DNA from: Deltaproteobacteria bacterium
Lineage (GTDB): Bacteria > Desulfobacterota > Binatia > HRBIN30 > CADEER01
NCBI GenBank assembly: GCA_029262455.1
Contig: JAJCZJ010000024.1
Location: 62,001-126,000 of the forward strand
Length of the DNA: 64,000 nt
Reading direction: 5' to 3'
The first letter of the stretch is position 1, and every line of letters starts with the position of its first letter. The notes below the pieces were generated by a model, which did no database searches, was not told the origin of the DNA, and saw nothing but the letters and a program-made list of their open reading frames with translations. Positions 1 to 7,309 of the stretch are shown here, piece by piece. A program made the translations under genes and the position numbers.

Positions 1-261
1 ATCGAGACGATCCGCAATCTGAGCACATTGGATCCCGCGACTTTCACTGATTTCCACCGCAACGCCTGCCCGGATCTCACCGACCCCGCCTGTTCACGTA
101 CCGGGTCGTCGAACTACTGGTCCGCAACACCCCAGGCCGGAAAACCAGCGAGCGCCTGGTCCCTGAACTTCGACGAAGGCAGCAGCGAAGCCGGGGATAC
201 CACCGATGCCAACCTCGCCCGAGCCGTTCGAGGTGAAAGTCACCTCGCCAGAATACCCTAA
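1..261 (+). CDS. DUF1566 domain protein, C-terminal end (5' truncated by window)
   Basis: The reading frame is open from base 1, so the gene starts outside the window and only about 86 C-terminal residues are visible. The pattern YWSATP, then AWSLNFDEG, then ARAVRG is the conserved end of DUF1566 (Lcl C-terminal) domains, which are usually found in secreted or surface proteins of unknown role. Family members normally stop shortly after the VRG motif, and this one stops eleven residues later, so the C-terminus looks natural. Nothing visible indicates a ligand or partner. A second frame (206-382, 58 codons) overlaps the end, but I do not consider it a supported gene. Confidence 0.75.
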   Translation: METIRNLSTLDPATFTDFHRNACPDLTDPACSRTGSSNYWSATPQAGKPASAWSLNFDEGSSEAGDTTDANLARAVRGESHLARIP

Positions 262-830
262 GGTCGGACGAAACGGAGTCGGCGATCTGATCGCCCAGAT
301 TGTCGGCTCCGCAGCTTCACTCGAGCCCCGGGCCAGCCTGAACCCCTGGACCCGTCGGATTCAAATTACGAGCGAGGCGTAGAGTGGGAACGGAACGAGC
401 ACGCCGACCATCCGGCGACCTGACTGTCGCTATCGAATTGAAAGGAACGTCGGTCTTGCTGGCTCAGGAGGTAGCCAAGTGCAGCTACGGCCTCGCCATC
501 CGAAACGGTCGCGTCCTGCACAGCAACGACCACATCAAAGAAAGTCGCCCTAGTCGGTCCTTCGTACGCAGTGGCCATAACTCTACTCCATTCGAGGCAT
601 GACAGGACCAAGGAGCAACGAGCATGCCAGGACCGAAGAAGTGCGGCGAGTATCGACCGACGACTTCTTCCAAAGCGAAGTTCTCAGCCATGAGAATCGA
701 ACCCTGTTGAGATGGCCGTCTGGGAAAACAGAAGCGACGCGCCGACCTCAGACGTAGCCGCGGCTTTTGGCACAACCGTTGCGTTGTTTATAGATGTTCA
801 TCAAGAACGCAGCCATCGAGGTACGATCCA
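262..830. other. 569-bp stretch without a recognisable gene
   Basis: The ORFs listed here on both strands (366-611, 384-602, 485-775) are short, overlap each other, match no family I know and lack convincing ribosome binding sites. The stretch may hold decayed coding sequence together with the promoter of the phosphatase gene that follows. I see no tRNA-like fold and no clear terminator. Confidence 0.5.
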
Positions 831-1391
831 ATGATATTGAAAAGCACATTGCCGCTCATCCTTTCGTCGCTTTGTTTCTTCGCACCACCGACCAGAGCGG
901 CTGCACCGATCACGCCGGACGACGTGAGTGAGCCCTCACAGTGGGGGGCAACACATGTCACGAACCTGAAACATCTACGGTTTGCCGGGCAGCCCAACCT
1001 TGAAACCCTGACTCACGCGAAGTCGGACGGCGTGACGCTCATCATCGATCTGAGAGATCCATCCGAACAAGATTGGCCCGAAGCAACTGTCGCGGCGCAG
1101 CAGGACTTGCTCTACCAAAACGTGCCTGTCCCCAAGAATGCACCGTTTAGCACTGAAGCGTTCGAAAAGATCGAATCGCTGATCGCAGAGAACAAAAGCG
1201 GCAACATTCTCATTCATTGCTCGAGTGGCAACCGTGCCGGTGCCTGGCTCGCCACGCATTTGGTTACACGTCACAAAATGACGTTGAGCGAGGCGATGGC
1301 AGTAGCCCGCAAGGCCGGCATCTCGAAGGACGAGATCGCCTCCAAGGTCGAGCAATACCTCAACGCCCCACACGCCGAGGACGACAAGTGA
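831..1391 (+). CDS. Secreted DSP/PTP-like (DUF442-type) phosphatase
   Basis: A 186-residue protein. The first ~24 residues form a signal peptide (hydrophobic LPLILSSLCFFA, then a likely cut after TRAAA), so it should act in the periplasm. The signature HCSSGNRAG matches the HCxxGxxR(S/T/G) phosphate-binding loop of cysteine phosphatases, and the DLRDPSEQDW segment supplies the usual upstream acidic region. This resembles the beta-lactamase-hydrolase-like/DUF442 phosphatase family, sometimes linked to sulfide or thiol metabolism; the substrate here is unknown. The next gene encodes an OsmC-type thiol peroxidase-like protein, which would fit a redox or sulfur theme, but that link is inference. 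The arginine and cysteine of the loop are intact, so it is probably active. Confidence 0.8.
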   Translation: MILKSTLPLILSSLCFFAPPTRAAAPITPDDVSEPSQWGATHVTNLKHLRFAGQPNLETLTHAKSDGVTLIIDLRDPSEQDWPEATVAAQQDLLYQNVPVPKNAPFSTEAFEKIESLIAENKSGNILIHCSSGNRAGAWLATHLVTRHKMTLSEAMAVARKAGISKDEIASKVEQYLNAPHAEDDK

Positions 1392-1464
1392 CACCGCAGA
1401 GCCTAGCCGTCCGTTGGAAGACCGGCGAGCTGCTCGTTCCGGAAGCCGGAGAAGAAGACTCGAG

Positions 1465-1896
1465 ATGATCGCACCCTACCCTCACCACTATACCGTCGTC
1501 TGCTCGGGCGGGCCCGAAGCAGATCTCAATCTCACAAGCCACGGACTGCCACCCCTAGGCGTCGCGCCGCCGGAGGAGTTCGGCGGCCCTGGCGACCAAT
1601 GGTCGCCGGAGAATCTAGTTGCCGGAGCGGTCGCCAGTTGCTTCGCACTGACGTTCCGCGCCGTAGCCGCAGCATCGAAACTGGAGTGGACCAGCCTCAG
1701 TTGCAGCGCCAAAGGAGTCCTCGATCGCAAAGATGGCATCGCGCGCTTCACTGAGTTCCACCTCGAGGTCGAGTTGATCAGCTCAGACGAAGAGGCACGC
1801 GCAGGACGTTTGATCGAGAAGGCCGAAAAGAACTGCCTGATCACAAACTCCCTGAACGTCGAGACAGCCCTCAACTTCACAGTCGTGACCAAATAG
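1465..1896 (+). CDS. OsmC/Ohr family protein
   Basis: A cytoplasmic protein of 143 residues. It has the layout of the OsmC family: an N-terminal strand pair, then GDQWSPENLVAGAVASCFAL, where the cysteine at the start of the central helix is the peroxidatic residue, and a C-terminal half ending in a strand with NSLNVETALNF. Family members reduce organic hydroperoxides with a Cys pair; the second Cys is probably the one in KNCLITNS. The ORF track starts at 1414, but ATG 1465 follows a GGAGAAG ribosome binding site and matches the family N-terminus. The gene lies 73 bp after the phosphatase stop and could be cotranscribed with it. Confidence 0.85.
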   Translation: MIAPYPHHYTVVCSGGPEADLNLTSHGLPPLGVAPPEEFGGPGDQWSPENLVAGAVASCFALTFRAVAAASKLEWTSLSCSAKGVLDRKDGIARFTEFHLEVELISSDEEARAGRLIEKAEKNCLITNSLNVETALNFTVVTK

Positions 1897-2001
1897 CCGT
1901 GCGCAACCGGTCCGATCGAAGCCAGGCCAGACAACAGAACGATCGCACACCCGAATCTACAGACCGGCCCCTGATGATCCGCCCTAGAAGAGCCGTCCGA
2001 G

Positions 2002-2071
2002 ATGATCCGCACGCCATGATCCGCACGCCGTGATCCGCACGCCGTGATCCGCACGCCATGATCCGCACGCG
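2002..2071 (+). repeat. Five tandem 14-bp repeats abutting a start codon
   Basis: The unit (A/G)TGATCCGCACGCC is repeated five times without interruption, and the last unit ends on the base before the ATG of the TauE/SafE-like gene. Each unit begins with ATG or GTG. Because 14 is not a multiple of three, these potential starts fall in all frames, and the one in-frame upstream start (GTG 2030) hits a stop after five codons. No Shine-Dalgarno sequence is left between the array and the gene start. Confidence 0.95.
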
Positions 2072-2755
2072 ATGACATCCGCCCTATTGTTCGCCGCAGG
2101 CTTGACCAGCTCTCTGCACTGCATCGGCATGTGTGGGGGGTTTCCCGTCATGTTGGCACGCGGCCACGGTGGACAGCCGTGGGTACGCCAAGTGGCCTAC
2201 AACCTGGCGCGCGTCAACACATTGGTCGCGATCGGCGCCCTCTCTGGTTGGATCGGATATTCAATCATGCAGACCGGGCCGGTTTGGTTGATCGAACGCA
2301 TCCTTCCGCTCGTCGCCGGATCGCTGATGCTGGTCATTGGGCTCGAGATGCTGGGCATCATCGGCGCCCTCACCGCACGCTGGGGACGCGCCGTAGAAAT
2401 CTTCGTACGCCGCCCGCTGCAGGACGCGATGCGTTCGAAGTCGATCGGGGCACCTCTGGCGCTCGGTGTCTTCAACGCCTTCCTACCGTGCCAGTTGGTC
2501 TACGCATTCGCCGCACGTGCGGCCAGCACCGCTTCGGTCTTGGAGGGCATGACGACGATGCTTTGGTTCGGCCTCGGAACCGTTCCGGCAATGCTCGCCA
2601 TGGGGACCATCAGCCGACTGGTGCCAGGATTACTGCGAAGCCGCATCGTCAACATTTCAGGATTGCTGGTCATCGTGTTCGCGGTCATCACGATTCTGCG
2701 TGCTCTCGGGATACCGATCCATGCCGAGCACGGGATCGCCCATGCACACCACTAA
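2072..2755 (+). CDS. TauE/SafE-like (UreH-domain) membrane protein next to cbb3 genes
   Basis: A 227-residue polytopic membrane protein with about six helices. The N-terminal motif SLHCIGMCGG is the conserved HCxGMCGG of the UreH/COG2836 branch of the TauE/SafE family, whose members often accompany cbb3 oxidase operons and are thought to handle copper or help cytochrome assembly. A second conserved site, FNAFLPCQLVY, carries another cysteine. The C-terminus is histidine-rich (HAEHGIAHAHH), which would suit metal binding. The gene leads the respiratory block in the same direction. The start is the ATG directly after the 14-bp repeat array, so initiation lacks a normal ribosome binding site. 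Confidence 0.8.
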   Translation: MTSALLFAAGLTSSLHCIGMCGGFPVMLARGHGGQPWVRQVAYNLARVNTLVAIGALSGWIGYSIMQTGPVWLIERILPLVAGSLMLVIGLEMLGIIGALTARWGRAVEIFVRRPLQDAMRSKSIGAPLALGVFNAFLPCQLVYAFAARAASTASVLEGMTTMLWFGLGTVPAMLAMGTISRLVPGLLRSRIVNISGLLVIVFAVITILRALGIPIHAEHGIAHAHH

Positions 2756-2764
2756 TGGACGCGA

Positions 2765-3115
2765 GTGACAGATAACCAAACAAGATCGAAGCAGCCCGCC
2801 TTCTTCGGCTCGCTACCGCGAACGGGGATCTGGACCGTAGTACATCTCAGCCTCGGGCAGTTCTCCACGATTCTCGTACTATCTCTCGCGATCTTTCTCT
2901 TCACAGACGGTCCCCTCTGGGCCCAGATACGCGGCAGCCATTTCAACCGTATCATCATCAGCTACACTTTTATTCCGGCGGCCGTAGCAGCGGCACTCGC
3001 CTACAACCAGCACCTCCGGCTGTCCGCGTTCTTCAGCGCGACACTAGCCATCGGCATGACGAAGCTCGTACTCACCGCTCTCCTCGTCATGCTCATCGGA
3101 CTTCTTCCTCGATAG
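2765..3115 (+). CDS. Small unknown membrane protein (GTG start)
   Basis: A 116-residue protein with three predicted membrane helices: around residues 22-46 (VVHLSLGQFSTILVLSLAIF), 64-80 and 87-114. I do not recognise the family. It starts at GTG nine bases after the stop of the TauE/SafE-like gene and runs in the same direction, so it is probably part of the same transcript leading into the cytochrome oxidase genes. A role in oxidase assembly or as an accessory subunit is possible, but that is only inferred from position. Confidence 0.6.
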   Translation: MTDNQTRSKQPAFFGSLPRTGIWTVVHLSLGQFSTILVLSLAIFLFTDGPLWAQIRGSHFNRIIISYTFIPAAVAAALAYNQHLRLSAFFSATLAIGMTKLVLTALLVMLIGLLPR

Positions 3116-3219
3116 CGAGATCACTCGCCTTTTCTCACTTTCGGGAACGGTCATCGCAGGACATCCCCTGCGGCAGAATCAACTCCCCTGGCACAGCAGT
3201 TGCTCTTGAGGACTCGACG

Positions 3220-3840
3220 ATGGCGCAAGACAGCGACGAAATCCTACGTGAGATTGATCAGCACCAAGCTGCAATCCGTGAACTAGAAAAGCTGGTCGCC
3301 GGAGAAACTACGCAGCGAGCCGCCCCCTGGCCCCCGGAGGGCTTCTACCTGACGTTCTACATTGTCACCGGCAGTATTCTCGGAATCCTCGCGAGCCTAA
3401 CCAGCTTTCTCTTTCACGTCTTCGGATCTCTCACGATCAGCCAGGATCCCTACTACATACTACGCGTCTACGGCACAGTGTTTCTTGGACAAGAAGCGCT
3501 GACGAGCCAAGATCTCAACTTCTTCATGCTTGTCGCCGTGGTCCACTTTTCAGTCGGGGCGCTGGCCGGAGCGGTGTTTCACGTCGCCGTGAACTACTTC
3601 GGCCCATCGGGAGCCGGACAACAGATCCTGGCCGGCGCGCTCTACGGATTGGTCATGTGGGTGGTGAATTTCTACCTCGTACTAATGTGGTTAGAGCCAG
3701 CCCTCGTCGGACAGGCTTACGTCCTCGAACTCATGCCAGCGTGGGTCGCGGCCCTCACGCACATTGTCTTCGGTCTTACTCTGGGCATCCTCCAACCGAT
3801 CGCGCGCTTCGACCCGGTTCGGACCACGGCGGCGAGATGA
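3220..3840 (+). CDS. Unknown membrane protein upstream of the cytochrome genes
   Basis: 206 residues: a charged, helical N-terminus (ILREIDQHQAAIRELEKLV, likely coiled coil), then four hydrophobic segments at about 45-70, 105-130, 138-162 and 170-195. No cofactor-binding motif or known domain is evident. The gene begins 104 bp after the preceding one, which leaves room for a promoter, and ends overlapping or abutting the dihaem cytochrome gene. That spacing suggests it belongs to the oxidase transcript. Function unknown. Confidence 0.65.
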   Translation: MAQDSDEILREIDQHQAAIRELEKLVAGETTQRAAPWPPEGFYLTFYIVTGSILGILASLTSFLFHVFGSLTISQDPYYILRVYGTVFLGQEALTSQDLNFFMLVAVVHFSVGALAGAVFHVAVNYFGPSGAGQQILAGALYGLVMWVVNFYLVLMWLEPALVGQAYVLELMPAWVAALTHIVFGLTLGILQPIARFDPVRTTAAR

Positions 3841-3854
3841 AGGAGTGCTACGAC

Positions 3855-4667
3855 ATGGCCGAACCCACCTACGGTCGAACACTTGCTTCGCGGCTCGCCC
3901 TCGCCGCGGTGCTGATCGTCGCGACACTAGGTACTGCGAGCGCTGAGAACACCGAAACCCTCGCCGCACACGGGGCGACCATCTACGCGACCTACTGCCA
4001 AGGTTGTCACGGTGAGAACGGGGATGGACACGGACCGGCGGCTGACATGCTCATCGTGAAACCACGTGATTTCACGAAAGGGGTTTTCAAGTTCCGTTCA
4101 ACCCCGACCGGAGAGCTGCCCACCGACGACGACTTGTATCGGATCATCACAAACGGCGCGTACGGCACATCGATGCCGGCATGGCCGTTGCTCAGCGAAA
4201 GAGAGCGCCGGGCTGTAGTCGCGTTCATCAAGACGTACTACCCGGACTGGCAAAGCGAAGGACCGGGACAACCGATCTACATCCCCTCTCCTCCAGAATT
4301 TACTGGTTCGCAAGCCTCGATCGTGCGCGGCCGCGAGCTGTACGAGCTCCTCGATTGCGCAAAGTGTCACGGCGACCAAGGTCGTGGCGACGGCGAGTCC
4401 GCAAACGACCTCGACCCGGACATTTGGGGCAATCGGCAACGGCCCTTCGACTTCACCTCCGGGCCGCTCCGCGGCGGCAGTCGCTTCGAGGATATCTATC
4501 GGACTTTCATGACCGGTGTCGGCGGCACCGCGATGCCGTCATTCGCGGACATCTTCGCAGAAGTAGACGGCGAGTACATCCTCGAAGACGATGCTTGGAA
4601 TCTCGTTTCCTACGTCTGGTCGCTACGCCGATCGACGCAGCGCACAGCGCAAACACCAAAGGAGTAG
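3855..4667 (+). CDS. Dihaem cytochrome c, probable detached CcoP-like subunit
   Basis: 270 residues with an N-terminal signal sequence (RLALAAVLIVATLGTASA) and two c-type haem sites, CQGCH and CAKCH, about 120 residues apart. Each is followed by a G-x-G-D/H-G stretch and a later methionine (GTSMPAW, GTAMPSF) that should be the sixth ligand. Two monohaem domains in a row are what the periplasmic part of CcoP looks like, but CcoP normally has a membrane anchor in the same chain. Here the anchor seems to be a separate gene at 7069. ATG 3855 follows AAGGAG at a suitable distance; an earlier ATG at 3837 lacks one. The stop overlaps the ribosome binding site of ccoN, so translation is coupled. Confidence 0.85.
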   Translation: MAEPTYGRTLASRLALAAVLIVATLGTASAENTETLAAHGATIYATYCQGCHGENGDGHGPAADMLIVKPRDFTKGVFKFRSTPTGELPTDDDLYRIITNGAYGTSMPAWPLLSERERRAVVAFIKTYYPDWQSEGPGQPIYIPSPPEFTGSQASIVRGRELYELLDCAKCHGDQGRGDGESANDLDPDIWGNRQRPFDFTSGPLRGGSRFEDIYRTFMTGVGGTAMPSFADIFAEVDGEYILEDDAWNLVSYVWSLRRSTQRTAQTPKE

Positions 4668-4675
4668 CGAGAGTG

Positions 4676-6082
4676 ATGGCAAACGGCGATTCACGCGCTC
4701 TTGTGAACCTCGACCTGATCCGCTGGCATCTCATAGCCAGCGCCACTTTCATGATGGTTTCCATGCTCGGCGGACTGGCGTACGCGTTCCAGTTCAACCA
4801 GCTGTATCCATTTCCCAGCATCGAATGGCTATCGCCTGGCCGGGTTCGCATGGTGCACACCAACATGGCCGCTTACGGCTTCATCGCCAATGCGTTCATC
4901 GCCGGCCTGCTCTTCGCGATTCCTCGATTGACCAAGAAGCCGATCTTCTCCGACCAGTTAGGTTGGATGATCTTCGGCGCGTGGCAACTCACCATGGTGT
5001 TGACGGTAATTGGTCAGCTAGCCGGTTACGGTCAAGCGATCGAATGGGGAGAGACGCCCTCCTTCGTCGACCCGCTCGTTCTCGTCGGCCTAGTTTTGCT
5101 CGTCATCAACATGTCCGTGCCGATCTTCCGCACCGAAGAGCCCGGCCTATACGTCAGCCTATGGTACTTTCTAGCGGCCTTCGGATGGACCGGATTGGTC
5201 TACTTCATGGGCAACTTTTTGCCCGAGTACTGGGTCCCGGGAACCGCCGGGGCGGCGATTACCGGTCTCTTCATTCACGATCTCGTCGGTCTCTTTGTCA
5301 CCCCAATCGGTTGGGGTCTGATGTACTTCTTCGTCCCTCTTCTTCTGCGCAAGCCCATCTGGAGCCACGCCCTGTCGTTGATCGGATTCTGGGGCCTCGC
5401 ATTCTTCTACCCTATGCAGGGAGTGCATCACTTTCTTCTCAGCCCGATCCCGATGTACGCCCAATACGGCGCGATCGTTGCGACCATCGCCGTCGAAATC
5501 GTCGTGCTCACGGTCATCGTCAATTTCTTCGGGACCCTCCATGGACGTTCCGAAGCGATCCGCGGCAACCTGGCACTGCGTTGGTTCTACACCGGCATGA
5601 TCCTCTACGCCCTCACCTGCCTACAATGTGCCTTCCAGGTGACCCTGACATTTCAGAAGATCATCCACTTCACGGACTGGGTGGTCGCACACGCGCACAT
5701 GGTCATGTTCGGCGTCTTCGGATTCTGGATCTACGGATTCTTTATCGAAGTCTGGCCTCGTGTCGTTGGCCGACCATGGGTATCGCCACGGCTCCTGACC
5801 CTGCACTACTGGATGACGATGAGCGCCCTGGCGCTCATGATCGTTGATCTCACGGCGGGCGGGCTCGTACAGGGGTTTCTGTGGCGAGGACTCAACCACT
5901 GGGGCGATTCGGTCATCGCTTCGATGCCGTTTTGGTGGGTTCGGACCTTGTCGGGATTGATCATCATCAGTGCCCAGGGTCTTTTTATCTATGCCCTTTG
6001 GGCGACGGCCAGGCAGCCCTCGACGGAAATGACCGAAGCGCCCGTCGGGGCATCTCCCGCCACCGCCGGCGTAGGCGTCTGA
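4676..6082 (+). CDS. ccoN: cbb3-type cytochrome c oxidase subunit I
   Basis: The catalytic subunit of a C-family haem-copper oxidase, which reduces O2 to water with proton pumping. The 468-residue length is normal for CcoN, and about twelve membrane helices are visible. Haem and copper ligands are in place: H61 in MVHTNMAAYG, H201 in FIHDLVGLF, H251/H252 in GVHHFL and H339/H341 in VVAHAHMVMFG. Y245, six residues before H251, sits where the cross-linked tyrosine of cbb3 oxidases lies. The long ORF of the track (from 4181) is an artefact: ATG 4676 follows AAAGGAG embedded in the stop of the cytochrome gene. The sequence is rather divergent from the textbook proteobacterial form, but no key residue is missing. 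Confidence 0.93.
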   Translation: MANGDSRALVNLDLIRWHLIASATFMMVSMLGGLAYAFQFNQLYPFPSIEWLSPGRVRMVHTNMAAYGFIANAFIAGLLFAIPRLTKKPIFSDQLGWMIFGAWQLTMVLTVIGQLAGYGQAIEWGETPSFVDPLVLVGLVLLVINMSVPIFRTEEPGLYVSLWYFLAAFGWTGLVYFMGNFLPEYWVPGTAGAAITGLFIHDLVGLFVTPIGWGLMYFFVPLLLRKPIWSHALSLIGFWGLAFFYPMQGVHHFLLSPIPMYAQYGAIVATIAVEIVVLTVIVNFFGTLHGRSEAIRGNLALRWFYTGMILYALTCLQCAFQVTLTFQKIIHFTDWVVAHAHMVMFGVFGFWIYGFFIEVWPRVVGRPWVSPRLLTLHYWMTMSALALMIVDLTAGGLVQGFLWRGLNHWGDSVIASMPFWWVRTLSGLIIISAQGLFIYALWATARQPSTEMTEAPVGASPATAGVGV

Positions 6083-6098
6083 GGAGGATCGACAATCC

Positions 6099-6725
6099 AT
6101 GGAACGCTTCGGTGCAAGTTTTCTGGTCGCCGCCGCTGTGACCTTTCTGCTGGGATTTTTTCTGCAGGGGGTCATGCCGGTCATCACTTTGAGCACTCTC
6201 GCAACCAAGACAGTCGAAGAGGTTGCCGATCCCATTACGCCCCACTTCAGCCAGTTGGCATCGGACTACCCCGAAGAGTTCCAACGCTACTTCGGGGAAG
6301 TGAGTGTTGCGAGTCACGCAAAGGCCCTGCGGATCGGACGAGACGCGTACATCGCCGAAGCCTGCTTTCACTGCCACTCGCAATTCGTCCGCCCGGTGTC
6401 GAACGAAGACCTGCGCTTCGGTCCAGTGTCGAAGCCCGAGGAATACCAGAACCACATGAACCTGCCTCACCTCTTCGGTACGCGCCGTGTCGGTCCCGAT
6501 CTCATTCGCGAGGCGGGGGTTCACTCCAACGATTGGCACGCCGCCCATCTCTATGCGCCACGCAATGTAGCCCCCTACTCCGTCATGCCGTCCTACCCTT
6601 GGTTCTTTGACGAGAACAAGAAGCCCAACGAGAAGGGTCTGGCCCTCATCGCGTACCTGCAATGGTTGGGCTCTTGGGTCGACGAAAACGGCACGATCAC
6701 GGCGCCAGGAAGCGGAGGAATGTAA
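6099..6725 (+). CDS. ccoO: cbb3-type oxidase monohaem subunit II
   Basis: 208 residues with one N-terminal membrane anchor (FLVAAAVTFLLGFFLQGV) and a single c-type haem site CFHCH within YIAEACFHCHSQFVRPV, a segment typical of CcoO. Further family marks are FGTRRVGPDL, which CcoO shares, and the Met in VMPSYPWF as haem ligand. It passes electrons from the c-type subunits to CcoN. A strong GAGGAGGA precedes the start 16 bp after ccoN, and the stop overlaps the next start (TAATG). Confidence 0.93.
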   Translation: MERFGASFLVAAAVTFLLGFFLQGVMPVITLSTLATKTVEEVADPITPHFSQLASDYPEEFQRYFGEVSVASHAKALRIGRDAYIAEACFHCHSQFVRPVSNEDLRFGPVSKPEEYQNHMNLPHLFGTRRVGPDLIREAGVHSNDWHAAHLYAPRNVAPYSVMPSYPWFFDENKKPNEKGLALIAYLQWLGSWVDENGTITAPGSGGM

Positions 6726-7072
6726 TGAGCGAAACAGCCGACAGCAGACGCCGCGGCATCGTTTCGATGATTTTCGCGACCGCGGTTCTGGTCTTCGCCG
6801 GCATCGGATTCGTCTACAAGATGACCGAATTCGCGGCGACCATCGTCAAGCAAGACATCGAGGGATTCGGCGCGGTCGCGATCGGCGTCTATCTCACCGG
6901 CGTCGTGCCTCTCGTGTTCTTGACGCTATGGGCAATCATGAGCGGGCGCTTCCGAGACATTGAAAGACCCAAGTATCGGATGCTTGAGATCCACGACGAG
7001 CTCGAAGACGAGCTCGAAGGCGAGCTCGAAGGAAGTGCCCGACTCGCAAGCAGTACACGGATCGGCAGATGA
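6725..7072 (+). CDS. Small two-helix membrane protein in the cbb3 operon
   Basis: 115 residues with two membrane segments (VSMIFATAVLVFAGIGFVY and VYLTGVVPLVFLTLWAIMSG) and an acidic cytoplasmic tail, DELEDELEGELEG, encoded by a threefold 12-bp DNA repeat. It starts on the overlapping TAATG of ccoO, behind GGAGGA, and overlaps the next gene by ATGA, so it is certainly cotranscribed. It takes the place where CcoQ often lies but does not look like CcoQ, which is shorter. No family recognised. A role as an accessory oxidase subunit is inference from position. Confidence 0.75.
   Translation: MSETADSRRRGIVSMIFATAVLVFAGIGFVYKMTEFAATIVKQDIEGFGAVAIGVYLTGVVPLVFLTLWAIMSGRFRDIERPKYRMLEIHDELEDELEGELEGSARLASSTRIGR
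6995..7030 (+). repeat. Three 12-bp in-frame repeats
   Basis: The unit G(A/G)CGAGCTCGAA occurs three times in tandem and encodes the repeated acidic tetrapeptide DELE/GELE in the tail of the small membrane protein. Because the unit is a multiple of three, copy changes would only lengthen or shorten the tail. Confidence 0.9.
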
Positions 7073-7284
7073 CTGACCCTCATCAACACCAAGTGCCCAC
7101 CAGCGGTCGGCCGATCACCGCGCCTCCCTCGGCCAGTCCCGCCGAGGCCTCTGATCCCGACAACACCCTCGACCAACGGTACCATACCTACGAAAGCAAC
7201 CCGCTTCCTTGGTGGCTCACGGTGATCTGGATATCGTTCTTGATTTTTGGAGCCGCCTACCTGGTCGTCAGCTTGGTCCAATAG
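7069..7284 (+). CDS. Single-helix FixP_N-like protein, probable detached CcoP anchor
   Basis: 71 residues: a Pro/Ser-rich hydrophilic N-terminus, then YHTYESNPLPWWLTVIW followed by one membrane helix up to the C-terminus. The NPLPxWW entry into the helix is the signature of the N-terminal domain of CcoP/FixP (usually DNPLPRWWL). No haem-binding CxxCH is present, and the protein ends right after the helix. With the dihaem cytochrome at 3855 it would make up a complete CcoP in two pieces. The start overlaps the previous stop (ATGA). Confidence 0.75.
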   Translation: MTDPHQHQVPTSGRPITAPPSASPAEASDPDNTLDQRYHTYESNPLPWWLTVIWISFLIFGAAYLVVSLVQ

Positions 7285-7309
7285 CGCTTGCTGCACTCCA
7301 CCCGGTTCC

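Noticed and set aside
366-775. Three short ORFs as genes
   Set aside because: Mutually overlapping, no homology recognised, no ribosome binding sites.
4181-4675. N-terminal extension of the ccoN ORF
   Set aside because: It runs antiparallel in sense to known family starts, overlaps the cytochrome gene in another frame, and ATG 4676 has a good ribosome binding site.
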